Positions 8,830-17,128 of a DNA stretch of 44,015 bases are shown piece after piece. The notes under the pieces were generated by a model, which had not been told where the DNA came from, did not search any database, and worked only from the letters and a program-made list of their open reading frames with translations. Within the stretch, counting starts at the first letter, position 1, and each line of letters opens with the position of its first letter. A program made the position numbers and the translations under genes. The stretch is from Desulforudis sp. (GTDB taxonomy: Bacteria; Bacillota; Desulfotomaculia; Desulfotomaculales; Desulforudaceae). The DNA is taken from contig QZIR01000068.1 in NCBI GenBank assembly GCA_003604975.1, forward strand, positions 1 to 44,015, given 5' to 3'.

Positions 8830-10716
8830 ATGAGCGACCTGGAGTTAGACCGGCTCTTAGCCGAAGTCCTCAATGACAGTCCTAAAACCGATACCCCACA
8901 GGATCGTCGTCCTGACCGGCAGTCACAGGAGGATAAGCTTGTCTCTGAGGATGCTCCCGGTTTGGTCGGGGTGAGGAACGGGCAGATCTGGGTACAAAAC
9001 CCAAGGAATGACGGATCCCCGGCCAAATTGGTCCCTTCCGGGTTAAAAATCCTGGTTAACGGCGTTGTCATTAAAGAAACCGTATATCTACACGAGAGTG
9101 ACCAGATTACATACGAACCACGCATAGATCTGGTCCCACCCCGTGTCGAAGTCATAAAGAGCCCGAATAATCTACTCGCTTACATTACCATTGCCTATGG
9201 GCAACGTATCGAACATATCCTTGATGATCAGGAACCAAAGAAACTCATCACCCTGGCGACCAAAGCCATCCCCCACCCCACCGAGCCACCCACTTTCGCA
9301 CAGATAGTAGCGGCATTGGAGCGGGCAGGCGTGAGTCACGGGATCGACCAAACATCCCTCTCCCAGTTATCTCGGGAACTACGGGAGGGACGGTTTGTGA
9401 TTGCCCGTGGAACCCCGCCGGGACTGTCAACAGACGAAACCGTCGAAATCCTTTTTAGCGAAAACGAGGCCGTTGTCCAGCAGAACAAACATGGTAATGT
9501 GGATTACCGGGAAAGACGGCGTTTATCCACGGTGGACAAGGGTACGGTCCTGGCCCGCAAGCTTCCGGGGCAGCCGGGGAGCCCGGGGTTAGGTGTGACT
9601 GGAGAGATAATCCTCCCCATTCCGCCAAAGCTGGTCTATTTGGTCTGTGGTTCTGGTACCGCTTTGCAGGCCGGAGGGTCAGAGGTGGTTGCCACTAAAG
9701 CGGGTCAACCCTCCTTTGAGGCCCAGAGCCATACCTATACTTTCCGGGTGAGCCCGGTCCTGCATATAGCAGGAAATGTTGACCTGGAATCAAGTAACGT
9801 GCGGTTCGAGGGCAGCATCGACATACGCGGCGATGTTAAGCCTGGAATGATTGTGTTCAGCGGCGCCGATTTGTTTGTCGGCGGTAGCATCGAAAAAGCC
9901 CAGGTCGGCGCCTTTGGGTCGATCCGGATCCGTGGCGCGGTAATCAATGGCACCATCACTGCCGGGTACCCAAACGTCACTGCCTTTCAGGAAGTGGCCG
10001 AAGACCTAAACAAGGTATTGAGAGAGATGGGGGCCTTGATAAGTACTCTCCAACAAATCTATAGTAACCCCTCCATGTCCCGTGTGACGATCGATTTTGC
10101 CCAGTTGCTTCAAAGGGTAATCGACATGCGTTTCAGGAATCTCCCCTCTTCGGTAACCGGTCTGCTGGCCCACCTGCGGCACATCATAAACATGTTGCCG
10201 GAGAATGTGCGGGTTAACCTGGCAGACTTGGAGTACTATTTCGACGGGATTAATCTATTGCGCATGAAGAATCTTGACCAGTTGCAGACACTGTATAAGA
10301 ACTTCAGTCACGCCATCACATGCGTCCACCAAAAAGACCCTAAACCGTCAAACCTGTTGCTGTTGTCGGCGATGAATAGCAAGCTGAGGGCCTCTGGAGA
10401 AGTCACGATCGCCGGTGAGGGCTGCTATGCCACACAGGTGGATGCGGGAGGGAATATAACCGTTGCCAAAACGGTTCGCGGTGGTTACGCTATTTCGGAT
10501 GGAGGAGCGGTTACCATCGGTGAGGCGGGTTCGGAAATGGGAGTAACCACCCTGGTCCGGGTGGCAGCCCATAACCTCGTTAAAATCGAACGGGCTCATC
10601 CGGGAGTCCATGTCTATGTCGGCTCCCAGAAGTTTGACGTCACAGAGGAGGTCGTCTGCTTAAGAGTATTTCAAGATCCTCAGGGTAACTTAAAATCGAA
10701 TTATCGGGTGCTTTGA
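8830..10716 (+). CDS. FapA / DUF342 family protein with beta-helix repeats
   Basis: A 628-aa protein of the DUF342 family, now called FapA (flagellar assembly protein A). Family work links it to envelope and flagellar assembly and polysaccharide-type regulation; the molecular activity is not settled. The N-terminal part is variable. Residues of about 320-410 form the typical glycine-rich beta-helix (IDIRGDVKPGMIVFSGADLF, then GGSIEKAQVGAFGSIRIRG), followed by a helical insert and a second short helix block (AGGNITVAKTVRGGYAISDG). The start is the ATG at 8830 just after the upstream stop; longer in-frame readings overlap the HD-GYP gene. Only a weak AAAG ribosome site is seen, so translation may depend on the upstream gene. 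Confidence 0.85.
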   Translation: MSDLELDRLLAEVLNDSPKTDTPQDRRPDRQSQEDKLVSEDAPGLVGVRNGQIWVQNPRNDGSPAKLVPSGLKILVNGVVIKETVYLHESDQITYEPRIDLVPPRVEVIKSPNNLLAYITIAYGQRIEHILDDQEPKKLITLATKAIPHPTEPPTFAQIVAALERAGVSHGIDQTSLSQLSRELREGRFVIARGTPPGLSTDETVEILFSENEAVVQQNKHGNVDYRERRRLSTVDKGTVLARKLPGQPGSPGLGVTGEIILPIPPKLVYLVCGSGTALQAGGSEVVATKAGQPSFEAQSHTYTFRVSPVLHIAGNVDLESSNVRFEGSIDIRGDVKPGMIVFSGADLFVGGSIEKAQVGAFGSIRIRGAVINGTITAGYPNVTAFQEVAEDLNKVLREMGALISTLQQIYSNPSMSRVTIDFAQLLQRVIDMRFRNLPSSVTGLLAHLRHIINMLPENVRVNLADLEYYFDGINLLRMKNLDQLQTLYKNFSHAITCVHQKDPKPSNLLLLSAMNSKLRASGEVTIAGEGCYATQVDAGGNITVAKTVRGGYAISDGGAVTIGEAGSEMGVTTLVRVAAHNLVKIERAHPGVHVYVGSQKFDVTEEVVCLRVFQDPQGNLKSNYRVL

Positions 10717-10840
10717 TCGATTGACCACAACAACCCCCGATTTCTTACACTTCGAGGATACATGTATTGCCATCCGCTAAGGACGTAATCTTTTAGTTAT
10801 ACCTGCCGTAAGATGTATCGAGTGTGAGTCGCGCAAAAAA

Positions 10841-10890
10841 AGCGCTACCGTGAGAGTTCAAAGGCGAACTCGCACTGTAGCGCTTTGTTG
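10841..10890. terminator. Long hairpin terminator after the fapA gene
   Basis: Bases 10841-10859 pair with 10865-10884 in a nearly continuous 19-bp stem with a six-base loop. A run of seven A precedes it (a T tract on the minus strand) and TTTGTTG follows, so it could act in both directions. Confidence 0.7.
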
Positions 10891-10930
10891 TGTTACCGGC
10901 TACGAGACTATCTGTGAGGGGGATTATCTC

Positions 10931-12082
10931 TTGAGTAAAGGCAGACAGAAGCACGTGTTTCCTGGAGGCAATACCTCGTTGGGTTTCTACTCCTACTACC
11001 ACCACATAATTGCGCCGGATGCCACCCGTATTTTCGTCCTCAAGGGCGGACCGGGAGTCGGTAAGTCCAGTTTCATGCGTAAGATCGGTGAAGAAATGCT
11101 GGAGCGCGGTTTTGACGTGGAGCACCACCACTGTTCATCGGACAACGGCTCCCTGGACGGCCTGGTCATCCCGGACATTGGGGTCGCCCTGCTCGACGGT
11201 ACCGCCCCGCACGTCGTCGACCCGAAACATCCGGGAGCCGTGGACGAGATCATCAACCTCGGCGAGTACTGGGACGAAAGTAAGATCCGAGCTCACAAAG
11301 CCGACATCCTCTCTACCACCCGCCGGATCAGCCGCCTGTTTTTCATTGCCTACAGCCAGCTGGCGGAGGCCAAGGTCATCCGCGATGAGATGGAAGGCTA
11401 CGTTACCGAGAGTATGAACTTCGCCGGAGTGAACCGCCTCACCTCAGACCTCATCCACGACGTCCTCGACCAGATACGGGGGCAGTACGAAACCGAACCC
11501 CGGGCCAGGCGCCTCTTCTGCTCGGCCTTTACACCGGAAGGCATTATGCACCACATCGGAAGCCTCTTGCCGGACGTCAAGAAACTATACCTGATCAAAG
11601 GCCAACCGGGCAGCGGCCGCTCCGCGCTGGTGGAGAGGGTGGCCCGTGCCGCTCACAATAAGGGGCTAGGCACCGAGGTCTACCACTGCACCTTCGAACC
11701 GAAAAAGGTGGATTTAGTGGTGATACCAGAGGTAAAGACGGCGGTATTGAAAGACGTCCCGGAAGTCGGGTTCGACCCGGCGACGGTACCCGGGCTCCGG
11801 ATTACGATTCATAGCCTGGACGCGTATGTCAGGCGGCCGGTGCTGGAACAGTACGCGGTCGAGCTGATGGGTGCGAAGGCCCGTTTTGCCGCCGCCTTGG
11901 AGCGGGCAGTCCGGTACATCCGGGACGCCAAGCTAACCCACGACTACCTGGAGGGCTTCTACGTCCCGGCGATGGACTTCACGGCCATCGACCGTAAGCG
12001 ACAGGAGATCACGAAGCGGATCCTGGACTACTCCGCCGAGGCCGAACAGTGGCGCATCCGGGCGCTGGTGAAGGGGTCTTAG
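10931..12082 (+). CDS. Tandem P-loop ATPase, PRK06851 family
   Basis: A 383-aa protein with two nucleotide-binding halves. The first P-loop is GGPGVGKS (residues 39-46); the second, IKGQPGSGRSALVER, lies in the C-terminal half and has Arg in place of the invariant Lys of Walker A. The family is widespread in Firmicutes and has no proven function. The start is TTG at 10931, preceded by GAGGGGGA; an ATG-like reading further upstream would run through the terminator hairpin. It stands alone, ending before a tRNA scar. Each half has a paired His/Cys-rich strand (EHHHCSSDN; VYHCTFEP), suggesting an internal duplication. Confidence 0.8.
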   Translation: MSKGRQKHVFPGGNTSLGFYSYYHHIIAPDATRIFVLKGGPGVGKSSFMRKIGEEMLERGFDVEHHHCSSDNGSLDGLVIPDIGVALLDGTAPHVVDPKHPGAVDEIINLGEYWDESKIRAHKADILSTTRRISRLFFIAYSQLAEAKVIRDEMEGYVTESMNFAGVNRLTSDLIHDVLDQIRGQYETEPRARRLFCSAFTPEGIMHHIGSLLPDVKKLYLIKGQPGSGRSALVERVARAAHNKGLGTEVYHCTFEPKKVDLVVIPEVKTAVLKDVPEVGFDPATVPGLRITIHSLDAYVRRPVLEQYAVELMGAKARFAAALERAVRYIRDAKLTHDYLEGFYVPAMDFTAIDRKRQEITKRILDYSAEAEQWRIRALVKGS

Positions 12083-12153
12083 GCTAGAGCACCAGGCACT
12101 TAAGGTGATAATAAAGGATTTCAGCTACTTTGGTACTTTCGGCATTTCTAGCT

Positions 12154-12192
12154 CTAAAGAGGTCGCTGGTTCGATCCCAGCCGTGCCCACCA
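12154..12192 (+). pseudogene. 3' fragment of a tRNA gene with CCA end
   Basis: GCTGG-TTCGATC-CCAGC is a perfect T arm, followed by CGTGCCC, a discriminator A and CCA at 12190-12192. The matching 5' acceptor strand (GGGCACG expected) and a full anticodon arm are not found in the preceding 150 bases. The string GGCTAGAGCACC at about 12083-12094 resembles a D arm but may be chance. It is followed by its own terminator. Such 3' ends are the usual scar of elements that integrate into tRNA genes. Confidence 0.65.
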
Positions 12193-12203
12193 TAGACAAA
12201 GGC

Positions 12204-12232
12204 CCGTCAGGACTGAATTCCTGGCGGTTTTT
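12204..12232 (+). terminator. Terminator of the former tRNA gene
   Basis: CCGTCAGG pairs with CCTGGCGG (8 bp, one G-U) around an eight-base loop, followed by five T. It lies 11 bases after the CCA of the tRNA fragment. Confidence 0.75.
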
Positions 12233-12365
12233 CCTTTGGCCTGTCTACGGCCAAAACTGTACGTAGTCAAAGTGAAGGTCACTAACGGGCAGCAATGTTG
12301 AGTATAAGGTGGTTAATCCTGTATTAGGTGTATAACCCTGGTTAGTAAAAATATCCCCTTGACCT

Positions 12366-12387
12366 ATTTATTTCACGTGAAATAAAT
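12366..12387. promoter_or_regulatory. 22-bp perfect palindrome with a parS/Noc-like core
   Basis: The arm ATTTATTTCAC is followed directly by its reverse complement. The central 16 bases (12369-12384) are TATTTCACGTGAAATA. This differs from the ParB site parS (TGTTTCACGTGAAACA) only at positions 2 and 15. Its flanks equal those of the Noc site (TATTTCCCGGGAAATA). It may instead be an operator for the gene at 12522; a TTGACC lies just upstream at 12359. Confidence 0.6.
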
Positions 12388-12472
12388 CCTTATTATATCT
12401 TCCGGAGAGTTTCGGCAGATGGCAAAGATGCAGTGTGAGTTTTCAAGGTTCTCTAACGCAAGCTGTTAGGTG

Positions 12473-12481
12473 TGCTATAAT
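12473..12481 (+). promoter_or_regulatory. Extended -10 promoter of the CNNM/CBS gene
   Basis: TG-C-TATAAT is an extended -10 element 40 bases before the ATG, with no clear -35. The palindrome at 12366-12387 lies about 85 bases upstream of this box. Confidence 0.55.
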
Positions 12482-12521
12482 ATCAGTTGAGTTAGTTAAC
12501 TAAAGGGAAAAGGAGAGTGGT

Positions 12522-13850
12522 ATGACCTTTATGGATGATCCCTTGTCATTAGGGTTAAGCGTCTTAGCCCTGTTCCTGGCCTTCATCCTAGTCCTTATGA
12601 ATGCGCTCTTCGTTGCTGCAGAATTTGCGTTTGTGAAAGCACGGCCTTCCCGTATCACTAGTCTGGCGGCTTCCGGTAATTCCCTTGCCAGACACGCTCA
12701 ACATTGCATAAGTAATCTCGACGCTTATCTTTCAGTCTCCCAGTTGGGCATCACCCTTTCCAGCCTTGGACTTGGGTGGCTTGGCGAGCCTGCTGTTGCT
12801 CGTCTTCTTGAACCTATCTTCGTAAATGTCTTCAATGTAACATCCTCGGCCGTACTGCATACCGTAGCATTTCTTATTGCCTTTAGCTTTATTACAGTTA
12901 TGCACGTTGTTTTTGGTGAGTTGGTTCCCAAGTCTCTGGCTATCCAGCGGGCAGAAAGGCTTTCCCTTGTACTTGCACCGGCCATGAGGTTTTTTTTCAT
13001 CACCTTTTATCCCGCAATCTGGCTACTCAATGGAGCGGCTAACCGTTTTGTCCGTCTAATCGGGGTAGAACCTGCCGGCGAACATGAGAAGGCCCATACC
13101 GAAGAAGAGTTAAGGCTCTTAGTCTCAGAGAGCTATCGAAGCGGCCTGCTAAAAAAGAGTGAAAAGGAGCTACTTCAAAACGTCTTTGCTTTTGAGAGGA
13201 AGGTTGCTCGAGACGTAATGGTACCCCGCCCTGAAGTAGTTTTTCTAGACTGCCAGCGTTCCCTTGATGAGAACCTTGCAACTGCTAACCTTTCCGGACA
13301 TACCAGGTTTCCCCTTTGTGATCGGGATCTCGACCACATTCTTGGCTTGGTTCACATCAAAGATTTATCACGTTTGCAGGGAACAAGCCTCGAATCCATT
13401 GAACGCGAGATCATGGCTGTGCCGGAAGGTATTACTCTTGACAGACTGCTAAGGCAGTTTCAACGCAATCGGCAGCATATGGCCATTGTTATTGATGAAT
13501 ACGGTGGAATCGTTGGGATAATAACTCTGGAGAATGTTCTCGAAGAACTGGTGGGCCAAATTCAAGATGAGTTTGACAATGAACCCCCGGACGTTCAGAA
13601 GGAAGAGGGAGGCCAGTATCTGGTTAGTGGACGAACTCTCATTGAAGAAGCTACCGAAAGATTCGATATTCCAGTTCCTGAAGAGACGGAGTACGATACG
13701 CTGGGTGGGCTCGTGTTTAATACCTTGGGTAAGACCCCTAAGCTTGGAGATGAGGTCCGGGTCGGGGACTACAGGTTGCAGGTAGCTGAACTGTACGGAT
13801 ATCGCATAACAAAAGTTAGAATCATACCACCAGATAATCTCAAGGCCTAG
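12522..13850 (+). CDS. CNNM/CBS/CorC-HlyC membrane protein (hemolysin-like, probable Mg/Co transport)
   Basis: A 442-aa inner-membrane protein of the CNNM (DUF21) family, related to CorC/TlyC and linked to magnesium or cobalt efflux. Residues 1-200 contain four hydrophobic segments of the CNNM core (for example LSVLALFLAFILVLMNALFV and the region around residues 110-135). The CBS pair follows at about 205-340 (VMVPRPEVVFLDC; FPLCDRDLDHILGLVHIKDL; HMAIVIDEYGGIVGIITLE). The C-terminal CorC_HlyC transporter-associated domain covers about 355-440 (YDTLGGLVFNTLGKTPKLGD). AAAAGGAGA precedes the ATG. Monocistronic; a decayed HD-GYP fragment follows. Base use is slightly more A/T-rich than the neighbours. 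Confidence 0.88.
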   Translation: MTFMDDPLSLGLSVLALFLAFILVLMNALFVAAEFAFVKARPSRITSLAASGNSLARHAQHCISNLDAYLSVSQLGITLSSLGLGWLGEPAVARLLEPIFVNVFNVTSSAVLHTVAFLIAFSFITVMHVVFGELVPKSLAIQRAERLSLVLAPAMRFFFITFYPAIWLLNGAANRFVRLIGVEPAGEHEKAHTEEELRLLVSESYRSGLLKKSEKELLQNVFAFERKVARDVMVPRPEVVFLDCQRSLDENLATANLSGHTRFPLCDRDLDHILGLVHIKDLSRLQGTSLESIEREIMAVPEGITLDRLLRQFQRNRQHMAIVIDEYGGIVGIITLENVLEELVGQIQDEFDNEPPDVQKEEGGQYLVSGRTLIEEATERFDIPVPEETEYDTLGGLVFNTLGKTPKLGDEVRVGDYRLQVAELYGYRITKVRIIPPDNLKA

Positions 13851-13880
13851 AGCATTTGTAAGTTTGGTACATACCTCTCA

Positions 13881-14149
13881 GGTTGGCACCGTTGGTCCCA
13901 ACTCGCCGACTGGATCCTGAAGCACCACGAATGGTGGAACGGTGGAGGGTATCCTCTCGGTTTGAAGTGTGAGGAGCTCCCGCTGGAATGCTGCATCCTG
14001 GTTATCGTAGACGCCTATGACGCGATGACCAGCGACCGGCCGTACCGAAAGGCGATGTCCCATACCAAGGCCTTGGCTGAACTGGAAGAAGGTCGGGCAC
14101 GCAGTTCGATCCCCGGCTGGTCGAGGCGTTTACCGCCACCTTAAGGTGA
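13881..14149 (+). pseudogene. Frameshifted C-terminal half of an HD-GYP protein
   Basis: Reads LADWILKHHEWWNGGGYPLG followed by ILVIVDAYDAMTSDRPYRKA, the second half of an HD-GYP domain including the GYP loop and the DAYDAMTSDRPYR motif. The frame is lost by one base at about 14096 (CGGGCACG where CGGGGCACG is expected), after which QFDPRLVEAFTATL and a stop complete the usual C-terminus. The HD motif half is absent. It lies directly after the CNNM gene, and its end overlaps the 3' end of the opposing MFS gene by 20 bases. Confidence 0.85.
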
Positions 14150-15422
14150 GAGAGCCGGCGCAACCGAGGCTGGCGACGGCCGCGGCCAGGAGGAAGGACA
14201 TGCTCAAGGAGTCGGTTGCGTCTGCCAGGTAACCGGCCACGGAAGGAGCCGAGGCCTGTCCGACCGCAAAAAAGAGGGTGACCATGCCCAGGGCGGCGGG
14301 TGCCAGCTTCGGCCCCACGTAGTCACCGCAGGCCGCTGCTACGATGCCGGGGATGCTGAAGGCGGTAAGGCCGTAGAGGAACGCTGAGACGTACAGCGTT
14401 CCCGTAGTATTGGCTGTTGCAAACAAAAAGTAACAGACTACCTGAATAGCGAAGACCCCCGCCAGGGCGTACTTGCGACCGATGTAGTCAGAGACCGTCC
14501 CCCACAGGATACCGCTGAAAATACCGATAACACCGATTGAAGACCATATGGCACCAGCTTCGGACTGGGTAAACCCTTTGTCGGTCACCAGGGCAGCCGA
14601 GAAAAAGGTACCGTAAATAATGTAGGAAAAGCCGAATAGCAGGTACACTGTTCCCAGGTGCCACAACGCCGGGGACGTGTAGATACTGTGTAACGAGGGA
14701 GTCTGTACTTCGGAGGTGCTGCACGACGTCGATCGGGGAGCCAACCCAGAGCCAACGGGTTCAAGCCCTTTTTCCGAAGGCTTGTTTCGCAGGAAGGCCA
14801 GGCTTAACAGTCCCAACACGACCACCATACTCCCCAGGATGAACCAGCTCAGACGCCAGCCGTTTTCCGGTGAGGCCTCGATCACCCAGGGAACCAGGGA
14901 ACCGGTCACCAAAAACGCGAGTCCTGATCCACCGACCAGAATCCCGGCCGCCATGCCACGGCGTTTAGGGGCAAACCATGCCGAGACAAGACCCATGACA
15001 GGTATATTGCTTCCGGCACTCCCCAGACCGGTCAAAAAACGCAGGGCCACCGCCTGGCCAAACCCCCCGGCCATCCCCGTAAAGAACATGGTCGCCCCGG
15101 TCACAAACATTGAGCCTCCGATCACCAGCCGCGACCCAAACCTAGCGGCCAGAAAACCGCCGATAAGCGAAAAGGCTGCATAGCCAACCAGATTTCCGGT
15201 AGCGATCATGCCCATCTGGGCATTGTTTAACAGGAGACCCTCTTTCATCGATGGTAAAATGGTGGCATAACCAAACCGGGCGAAGCCCAGGGCACCGGTC
15301 ACCGTCAGAAACCCGATCACCAGGATAACGTAACCGTAGTGTAGGCCCCGCCTGCCACCTGTCTCCGGCCGGTGTGCCCCCCCGGTTTGTTCAGATTCGG
15401 TAGTCCGCGAGTCTGTGGGCAT
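14130..15422 (-). CDS. MFS transporter (YbfB/YjiJ-like)
   Basis: A 430-aa twelve-helix major facilitator. After a polar N-terminus of about 28 residues, helix 1 holds GALGFARFGYATILPSM, a pattern typical of the YbfB/YjiJ branch. The loop 2-3 motif is weakly kept (GGFLAARFGSRL), and a repeat of it (GTVSDYIGRKYAL) opens the second half at about residue 305. The substrate is unknown. The ATG at 15422 has AAGGTGGTG nine bases upstream. It is monocistronic; its 3' end runs into the HD-GYP relic on the other strand, and an alpha/beta-hydrolase relic lies upstream. Confidence 0.85.
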   Translation of the reverse strand: MPTDSRTTESEQTGGAHRPETGGRRGLHYGYVILVIGFLTVTGALGFARFGYATILPSMKEGLLLNNAQMGMIATGNLVGYAAFSLIGGFLAARFGSRLVIGGSMFVTGATMFFTGMAGGFGQAVALRFLTGLGSAGSNIPVMGLVSAWFAPKRRGMAAGILVGGSGLAFLVTGSLVPWVIEASPENGWRLSWFILGSMVVVLGLLSLAFLRNKPSEKGLEPVGSGLAPRSTSCSTSEVQTPSLHSIYTSPALWHLGTVYLLFGFSYIIYGTFFSAALVTDKGFTQSEAGAIWSSIGVIGIFSGILWGTVSDYIGRKYALAGVFAIQVVCYFLFATANTTGTLYVSAFLYGLTAFSIPGIVAAACGDYVGPKLAPAALGMVTLFFAVGQASAPSVAGYLADATDSLSMSFLLAAAVASLGCAGSLTLRWR

Positions 15423-15508
15423 CTAAAAGAACACCACCTTGCTCCGAAATGCTTTTTCTTTCACCGTAATAGCATAAAACCCTTTTTTAAACGGGCCGTT
15501 AAAGCAAA

Positions 15509-15615
15509 ACGGTCGTGATCCCCGATGCCGCGCACGTCGCCAACCAGGATAACCCCGCGTTTTTCAACCAGGCATTGCCTTCCTGGCCGAAATCAAAGCG
15601 CAAGGCGCCTCCTGA
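15509..15615 (+). pseudogene. C-terminal relic of an alpha/beta hydrolase
   Basis: TVVIPDAAHVANQDNPAFFN contains the catalytic His strand of alpha/beta hydrolases (3-oxoadipate enol-lactonase style). After QAL one base is missing, and the reading AFLAEIKAQGAS plus stop completes the usual end. Nothing of the nucleophile domain remains. Confidence 0.65.
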
Positions 15616-15744
15616 TCACCCCAGTCCTAACTTCTGTTGTTTGAGAACAATCCGGAGATAACTGAACACCGTAAAAAGAGGAACAGGCAACCATGTTGTC
15701 CAACTATTAACCAACTTACTAAATCGAGGGTGGTTGGTAGTCAG

Positions 15745-17022
15745 ATGCGTCGTTGCCTTCTCCTGTTGCTTCTTTGTTTTCTTTCTCTGACTAAGGTCGG
15801 TACAGCCTGGGCGGCCGTGGGAGAGCCGGAGTATACCCGTCTGCAGGCGGAGCTGCAGGCTAAGTTAGCAAAAGCCCCTGGAGAGTACGGGCTCTGCCTG
15901 ATCGATCTGGCAAGCAGGAGTCGTTTCGGAATCAACGAGGAGAAGATCTTCCACGCCGCCAGTACGGTTAAGATCCCGATCAACCTGTATCTCGCCCAAA
16001 AGTTCGCCAACAGGGAAATCGACCCGGCAGAGTATCTGACGTACGAAGCAGTTCACTACGAGGGAGGGACCGGGTACCTCCATACCCATTCCTTCGGCAA
16101 CAAGTACCAGATCGCACGGCTCTCCCGGGACTCCATTGTTTACAGCGACAACGTGGCTACCAACATCATCCTGTCTCGCCTCGGACGGAAGCAGGTAAAA
16201 GACTTCATGCGTTCCCTGGGCGCCGAAGCGGTGGAAAACGACCGGAACACTACCTGTCCTAAAGACATGGCCCTTATGATGGAGGCTCTGGTCCTTTTTG
16301 CGGATGAGCACCCTGCGGAGGGCGGACTGCTGTTGGAATATCTGAGGACCTCGGTTTTTCGGGACGGTATCCCGGCGGCCGCCCTGGATACCGTCCCGGT
16401 AGCCAATAAGATCGGTTTCTGGCCAGCAAGCGGCACCTATAACGATGTCGCCTACGTGGAGCATCCCGCCCGGCCTTACGTCCTGGCGATATACAGCAAG
16501 GACACCCCCGGGCGGGAAGCTGCTTTTGCCCACATCCGCCGGTTAGCGAGCGTGGTCTATTCTTATCAAGACAATCCCGACCTAGCGGTGAACCTGAACT
16601 GGAACGGTGATAACCTGGTGCTGGCTGACCAGCCCGTCGTACTCCGGCGGTCAGTGCAGGTGGAGGTCCCGGTAAGGGCCCTTGCTTCCGCGGTACCCGA
16701 AATTGACCTGGGTTGGAATCCCGAGACCAAGGAAATCACAATACACTCTATAGAAACCGGAAGAGAAGCGTCGCTTGCCGTCGACGGAGGAACCGGCACG
16801 TTACTGAACGGGAGTTTCTATACCCCGCTGCGCCACCTGCTGGAGGCCCTGGGATACCAGGTGGATTGGTCCGCCGAAAACCTAACGGCCACGGTCACCG
16901 GCCCGTATTACGCCGCACCCGGGAACAGCGATCCTGTGGTAACCGGTTCACCCGAACCGGAGGAAGCGGACAGCCCATCAGGCCAGGCCGTTTCTAAACC
17001 CCCTCCTGAAATGCAGGTCTAA
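15745..17022 (+). CDS. Secreted class-A beta-lactamase-fold serine hydrolase with stalk domain
   Basis: A 425-aa exported protein. A signal peptide covers residues 1-23 (poly-Leu core, cleavage near WAA). The penicillin-binding fold follows, with S73-T-V-K76 (SxxK), S134-D-N136 and K222-I-G in place of KTG. No clear omega-loop Glu166 was recognised, so a peptidase or wall-modifying role is at least as likely as penicillin hydrolysis. Residues of about 310-395 form a copper-amine-oxidase-N-like stalk domain (VPVRALASAVPEIDLGWNPE; FYTPLRHLLEALGYQVDWSA), thought to bind the envelope. The ATG at 15745 starts the signal peptide with GAGGGTGG upstream; the open frame reaches back to 15637 without signal-peptide character. 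Confidence 0.82.
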   Translation: MRRCLLLLLLCFLSLTKVGTAWAAVGEPEYTRLQAELQAKLAKAPGEYGLCLIDLASRSRFGINEEKIFHAASTVKIPINLYLAQKFANREIDPAEYLTYEAVHYEGGTGYLHTHSFGNKYQIARLSRDSIVYSDNVATNIILSRLGRKQVKDFMRSLGAEAVENDRNTTCPKDMALMMEALVLFADEHPAEGGLLLEYLRTSVFRDGIPAAALDTVPVANKIGFWPASGTYNDVAYVEHPARPYVLAIYSKDTPGREAAFAHIRRLASVVYSYQDNPDLAVNLNWNGDNLVLADQPVVLRRSVQVEVPVRALASAVPEIDLGWNPETKEITIHSIETGREASLAVDGGTGTLLNGSFYTPLRHLLEALGYQVDWSAENLTATVTGPYYAAPGNSDPVVTGSPEPEEADSPSGQAVSKPPPEMQV

Positions 17023-17128
17023 CGGGAACCATCTCAAAAGGGTTCCCAAAAAAGCCGCGTACCCGAAAACGCATCAGACTTGCAGGACTTTCCCCCTGAC
17101 GACAGAAGTAGTATTAGTAAGAAAACCG

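Noticed and set aside
17030-17053. Hairpin GGGAACC / GGTTCCC after the serine hydrolase gene as a terminator
   Set aside because: The bases following on the plus strand are A, not T, so it does not fit a terminator for that gene.
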